From positions 1 through 54,328 of the forward strand of contig JAFRJF010000056.1 of the NCBI GenBank assembly GCA_017432405.1: 54,328 bases of DNA. The letters are read 5' to 3'. The notes beneath the pieces were generated by a model. That model saw nothing but the letters and a program-made list of their open reading frames with translations. It was not told where the DNA came from and searched no databases. Each line of letters opens with the position of its first letter. The first letter of the stretch is position 1. Position numbers and translations under genes: made by a program. This DNA is from Clostridia bacterium (GTDB lineage: Bacteria > Bacillota_A > Clostridia > Christensenellales > Aristaeellaceae). This document shows positions 51,291 through 54,328 of the stretch, one piece after another.

Positions 51291-51383
51291 GATGCATTGC
51301 TCCTTGTCTTTTTGGATTCGTAACCGCTGATGGCGGCACGGCGCAGGCCGCTGTGCTCCCATCAACGGTCATGATGTTGTGAA

Positions 51384-51414
51384 CGAGGCAGGGAAGAATG
51401 CCTTCCCTGCCTCG
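51384..51414 (-). terminator. Hairpin after the binding-protein gene
   Basis: A perfect 13-bp stem (cgaggcagggaag at 51384-51396, complement at 51402-51414) with a 5-base loop and no T-tract. Such hairpins commonly stabilise binding-protein mRNA so that it exceeds that of the channel genes. Confidence 0.7.
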
Positions 51415-51448
51415 CAAGGTATTGGGGTTCGAGGCTCAAATCGATCGA

Positions 51449-52444
51449 TTAGAAGCCGAAGGACTCCCAGTTGTCCACGGTGACGGCCAGGTAGCCATCG
51501 CCAAAGATGAAGTTCTTGCCCTTGCCGTTGTCGGCGATGTGCACGGAGTGATAGCCCTCCTCGCCCAGGTCGGAGCCTTCGCCGACTTCCTCGCCGGCGA
51601 ACAGCTTCATGGCGGTGTTCAGCTGCACCTTGGCGGTGACGGAAGCATCCCACAGGGCGACGGACTTCAGGGTGCCGCTCTTCAGATAGTCGGAGACCTC
51701 AGCGGGCATGGCCACGGAGATCGCGAACATCTGGCCGGTCAGGCCCATCTCCTCGATGGCGCGGGCGGCGCCGGGGGCGTCGAAGGAGCCGGTGCCGAGG
51801 ATGCCCTTCAGGTTCGGATACTTCTGCTTCAGCTGCATGGTCAGGTTGTAGGCTTCCTGGGCATCGGAGTTGTCCTCGACGCGCTTGTCGTCCACCAGCA
51901 CCAGGTTCGGATAGGCGGCTTCGGCGCGGGCCACGGCGGCGTCAGCCCAGTTGTTCTGGGATTCCATCGTCATGGAGCCGACCATGGTGATGTACTCGCC
52001 CTCTTCGCCCATCTGCGCGGCCAGCTCGTCCATCAGGAAGGCGCCCAGGCCGGCCTCGTCGAAGGCCTCGATGTCGAAGTCGACGTTTTCCATGCCGGAG
52101 GCCTCGGTTGCGATCACGATGATGCCCTTTTCACGGGCGGTCTTGCAGATTTCCTCGCAGGCGTCGGGATCGTTGGGGGAGAAGCACAGGATGTCGATGC
52201 CCTGGTTGACCAGATCGGTCATGATGCCCACCTGCTCGGCGGCGTCGACGGTGGTGCCACCCTTGTAGATGACGTCGATGCCGTTGTCGGCAGCCCACTG
52301 CTCAACGCCCTGCTGCACGTGATCCCACCAGGGCTGGCCGATGACCTTCGGCACGTAGGCGATCGTGGGGGTCTTCTCGGCGAAAGCGGCGGTCAGAGAC
52401 ATCAGCATCATGACGGCCAGAATCAGTGCGACGAGTTTCTTCAT
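51449..52444 (-). CDS. Sugar ABC transporter substrate-binding protein (RbsB type)
   Basis: A 331-residue periplasmic-binding-protein-like domain (Peripla_BP_4). The signal peptide MKKLVALILAVMMLMSLTAAFAEK ends in an AxA site (read as AAFA-EK) and has no lipobox cysteine, which is unusual for a Gram-positive binding protein. Recognisable family segments are GQPWWDHVQQGVEQWA, VDAAEQVGIMTDLVNQGIDI and ILGTGSFDAPGAARAIEE. It is the RbsB/RhaS-type receptor for the sugar and the first gene of the importer operon. AAGGAGG lies before the ATG. Confidence 0.9.
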   Translation of the reverse strand: MKKLVALILAVMMLMSLTAAFAEKTPTIAYVPKVIGQPWWDHVQQGVEQWAADNGIDVIYKGGTTVDAAEQVGIMTDLVNQGIDILCFSPNDPDACEEICKTAREKGIIVIATEASGMENVDFDIEAFDEAGLGAFLMDELAAQMGEEGEYITMVGSMTMESQNNWADAAVARAEAAYPNLVLVDDKRVEDNSDAQEAYNLTMQLKQKYPNLKGILGTGSFDAPGAARAIEEMGLTGQMFAISVAMPAEVSDYLKSGTLKSVALWDASVTAKVQLNTAMKLFAGEEVGEGSDLGEEGYHSVHIADNGKGKNFIFGDGYLAVTVDNWESFGF

Positions 52445-52549
52445 AGTGATATTCCTCCTTGTTTTTTATAACCTCCGCACTCGGCGGAAATCATCGCTCC
52501 GGGACAGGGGACATAGCATCCCCATTACCATTGTTAACTTTCAACTACA

Positions 52550-52607
52550 ACTATAGCAAAAGGGGACATAAAACACAATTAACAATTTAAGTATGAAGTT
52601 GTATATT
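52550..52607 (-). promoter_or_regulatory. Promoter and AraC-box candidate of the ABC importer
   Basis: Minus-strand TTGTGT (52578-52573), 17-base spacer, TATAGT (52555-52550) with extended TG. The 25-mer at 52583-52607 upstream of the -35 matches the one at 47661-47685. Confidence 0.6.
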
Positions 52608-52633
52608 TTTAAGGTAATAATGGGCGAGTTCGG

Positions 52634-52662
52634 TGGACAAATGGCCGGAGATGTTGTATAAT
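52634..52662 (+). promoter_or_regulatory. Promoter of the AraC-family regulator
   Basis: TGGACA (52634-52639), 17-base spacer, TATAAT (52657-52662). It is divergent from the importer promoter, with the shared motif between them. Confidence 0.7.
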
Positions 52663-52686
52663 TTTGATGTAAGGCGGTGAGAACCC

Positions 52687-53592
52687 ATGCGCAGCAATTA
52701 TTACGCGGACGACCTGGAGCACGACATCGTGGGCAGCGTGCCCCACGACGTGTACTACCTGGCGCCCCGGTCTGTGGATCCGAACAGCCTGTACATCCAG
52801 GTGAACCGGGCCGGCATCGTGCTGAAAACGCCCACGGACTTCCTGATCAGCCGGGACGACGCCTACCCCTACAGCATGATCCACTGCGTGATGTACGGCA
52901 AGGGCACGGTGTCCACCCGGGGACACACCTTCGGCGTGCACGCCGGGCAACTGTTCGTGATGGCCAGCAACGAGGGCCACATGTATTCCACCGACCCCAA
53001 GGACCCGCTGGGGTTGGTGTGGGTGGAGTACGCCGGGGGCAACAGCGCCCAACTTACCCGCCACATACTGGACCTGGGCGGCCCGATCTACGAGGGCGGG
53101 GCCTTTACCGACGTGATGAATATGTGCACCTCGATCCTCTACCAGTCCCGCCAGGAGGGCCCGGGCATCAGCCTGCTGCTCTACAACATACTGATGACGC
53201 TGTGCAAGCGGGTGGAGATCGAAAACAACGGCCATCCGGTGAATCATAAGATACTGAAGTACATCGACGAGAACATCGACCACCGCCTGACGCTGACGGA
53301 GATCGCCCAGACCTTCGGCTACCACCCGGCCTACTTCTCGAACCTGTTCTCAAAGACCGTGGGCACCACCTTTTCCAAGTACGTGATGAGCCGCAAGATC
53401 AGCCACGCCTGCTACCTGCTGGAGACGACGTCCTGGCCCGTGGAGCGCATCGCCCAGGAGCTGGGTTTCTGCGATACCAGCCACTTCATACAGCGGTTCA
53501 AGGCCCTCCAGCAGGTGACGCCCATCGCCTACCGCAACGGCAGCGTGCTGTACCAGAAGAAGCACGGCGGCGTGGGGGCGCGGAAAATATAG
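52687..53592 (+). CDS. AraC-family transcriptional regulator
   Basis: A 301-residue regulator. Residues 60-140 form a cupin-like sensor (HCVMYGKGTVSTRGHTFGVHAGQLFVMASNEG, read as VMYGKGTVSTRGHTFGVH and AGQLFVMA). Residues 200-290 carry two AraC helix-turn-helix motifs (LTLTEIAQTFGYHPAYFSNLF and VERIAQELGFCDTSHFIQRF). It is divergent from the importer and probably activates it on binding the imported sugar. AAGGCGGTGAG precedes the ATG. Confidence 0.92.
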   Translation: MRSNYYADDLEHDIVGSVPHDVYYLAPRSVDPNSLYIQVNRAGIVLKTPTDFLISRDDAYPYSMIHCVMYGKGTVSTRGHTFGVHAGQLFVMASNEGHMYSTDPKDPLGLVWVEYAGGNSAQLTRHILDLGGPIYEGGAFTDVMNMCTSILYQSRQEGPGISLLLYNILMTLCKRVEIENNGHPVNHKILKYIDENIDHRLTLTEIAQTFGYHPAYFSNLFSKTVGTTFSKYVMSRKISHACYLLETTSWPVERIAQELGFCDTSHFIQRFKALQQVTPIAYRNGSVLYQKKHGGVGARKI

Positions 53593-53599
53593 GAATATG

Positions 53600-53641
53600 A
53601 CAGTAAACAGGGGAACGGCTTTGCCGTTCCCCTGTTACTGT
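53600..53641. terminator. Bidirectional terminator between the AraC gene and fucU
   Basis: A long near-perfect hairpin: acagtaaacaggggaacggc, loop ttt, then the complementary arm ending ttactgt. It lies eight bases after the AraC stop and nine before the fucU stop. No strong T-tract on the plus side. Confidence 0.75.
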
Positions 53642-53650
53642 CGTATTATA

Positions 53651-54082
53651 TTACTTCACAACGCCCTTCTGCAAGATCACGTTGGCGTACAGCGCGGCTT
53701 CGCTGGTGGCGATGATGACGTAGGCCTTCTTCGCCTCTTCATAGAACGCAAACCGCTCGATGTGGCCGATCTTGGTGCCGGGCTCGTACTTCTCGACGAT
53801 CTTCGCGTACTCGTCCCAGATGGGGGTCTCCACCGGGTCGCCGGGCACGACCTCCATCAGGCTGACCGGGGCCTCCACGTAGGGGTCCAGCGGGAAGAAC
53901 TTCAGTATGGCGTCCAGGATCTCGGGCACGCCGTGGCCGTCCAGACGCACCAGTTTGCAGTTCTTCGCCATGGCCGCCGCCGGGAAGTTGCCGTCGCCGA
54001 TCACCAGCGTGTCGCCGTGGCCCATCTCCATCAGGATCTTCAGCAGCTCGGGAGTCAACAGGTTCGGGATACCCTTGAGCAT
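53651..54082 (-). CDS. fucU: L-fucose mutarotase (RbsD/FucU family)
   Basis: A 143-residue FucU-like mutarotase. LLKILMEMGHGDTLVIGDGNFPA contains the catalytic-type MGHGD histidine/aspartate (read as EMGHGDTLVIGDGNFPA), and FAFYEEAKKAYVIIATSE and the C-terminal YANVILQKGVVK complete the family pattern. It interconverts anomers of L-fucose or a related 6-deoxy sugar. Start chosen at MLKGIPNLL, the usual family N-terminus; GAAAGG is about 11 bases upstream. It lies 81 bases downstream of fucI. Confidence 0.92.
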   Translation of the reverse strand: MLKGIPNLLTPELLKILMEMGHGDTLVIGDGNFPAAAMAKNCKLVRLDGHGVPEILDAILKFFPLDPYVEAPVSLMEVVPGDPVETPIWDEYAKIVEKYEPGTKIGHIERFAFYEEAKKAYVIIATSEAALYANVILQKGVVK

Positions 54083-54110
54083 GAGGAACACAACCTTTCT
54101 TGTAAATGCT

Positions 54111-54150
54111 TGGCCCTTTTCCCTGAAATGTATTTCAGGGAAAAAGGCCA
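54111..54150 (-). promoter_or_regulatory. Long hairpin in the fucI-fucU gap
   Basis: ttttccctgaaat (54117-54129) and its exact complement (54132-54144), extended by tggcc/ggcca with one unpaired base each side, gives arms of about 19 bases with a 2-base loop. No T-run follows on the minus strand. It probably affects relative fucI/fucU expression or mRNA stability. Confidence 0.55.
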
Positions 54151-54163
54151 ACTATTTATTGAA

Positions 54164-54328
54164 TTACTTCTTGTAGAACGGGCCGTAGTTGGCGCAGGCG
54201 CGATAGTCGGCGCCCTCCTTGTCCATGCCGAAGGCGTTCCAGGCCGCGGGCCGGAAGATCTTCGAGACGGGCACGTTGTGCATGGCCACGGGGATGCGCA
54301 GCATGGAGCAGAAGGTGATCAGGTCGGC
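54164..54328 (-). CDS. fucI: L-fucose isomerase, C-terminal fragment (cut by window edge)
   Basis: The last 54 codons. [19 protein letters not shown] and [20 protein letters not shown] followed by ANYGPFYKK match the end of FucI closely, including the metal-proximal MHNV histidine and the terminal ANYGPxYK. FucI converts L-fucose to L-fuculose and can also act on D-arabinose. It leads into fucU on the same strand, and the AraC/ABC locus ends tail-to-tail with it. Confidence 0.88.
   Translation of the reverse strand, partial: ADLITFCSMLRIPVAMHNVPVSKIFRPAAWNAFGMDKEGADYRACANYGPFYKK

Noticed and set aside
1..54328. tRNA, rRNA or prophage structural genes
   Set aside because: I found no cloverleaf, rRNA segment or phage structural protein on either strand by eye. 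A tRNAscan or Infernal run would settle the RNA genes.

Overview
The window looks like chromosomal DNA from an anaerobic, high-GC member of the Clostridia, probably gut-associated. Evidence: strong AGGAGG-type ribosome-binding sites, a T-box leader in front of ileS, Clostridia-type IleS, superoxide-reductase and rubredoxin domains, selenium/molybdenum purine genes, and rhamnose/fucose genes with a sugar ABC importer. An order such as Christensenellales is only a guess. Most genes are GC-rich with very long antisense shadow ORFs. The 0.6-3.8 kb gene and the 42.3-42.9 kb toxin-antitoxin remnant are visibly more AT-rich.

Layout. 0-4.9 kb is accessory: a PIN-domain gene tail, palindromic REP/MITE-like repeats, a large secreted M23 peptidase/Big2/leucine-rich-repeat protein, and a serine-recombinase remnant cut off at one of the repeats. 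4.9-13.4 kb is housekeeping: ileS with its T-box, an alpha-oxoamine synthase resembling serine palmitoyltransferase, an ACT-domain protein, an XRE regulator fused to a complete desulfoferrodoxin, a GNAT enzyme and argS. 13.5-35.1 kb is a selenium/molybdenum purine-degradation island. From a sigma-A-type promoter at about 35.1 kb, seventeen minus-strand genes follow one another closely: guaD, xdhA, xdhB, xdhC, ssnA, ygfK (short form), ygeX, ygeY, ygeW, selenium-dependent xdh, hydA, a MobA/MocA-like transferase, a cysteine desulfurase, yedF, a DUF3343 gene, selD and yqeB. yqeC converges on them. Together they should deaminate guanine, hydroxylate or reduce purines on a Se-Mo cofactor, open the ring, and release 2,3-diaminopropionate-type and carbamoyl products; the last genes make and insert the selenium.

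35.2-41.9 kb holds msrA, a secreted protein of unknown function, an HD hydrolase, a NeuD-like acyltransferase fused to an acyl carrier protein, a matching AMP-forming acyl ligase, and a SLC13-type permease. 42.0-45.3 kb holds a broken UPF0175/PIN pair, a histidine phosphatase, a Nudix hydrolase and a metallo-beta-lactamase-fold protein with a C-terminal rubredoxin. 45.3-54.3 kb is a deoxysugar locus: a pterin-binding corrinoid methyltransferase, a rhamnose-mutarotase homologue, a UroD-family methyltransferase, a complete sugar ABC importer, a divergent AraC regulator, fucU and the end of fucI. A shared 25-bp motif upstream of both the importer and the methyltransferase operon suggests one regulon. 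The combination points to uptake and O-demethylation of a methylated 6-deoxyhexose, which is my best candidate for an undescribed system here. The acyl-carrier/acyltransferase/ligase trio is the second.
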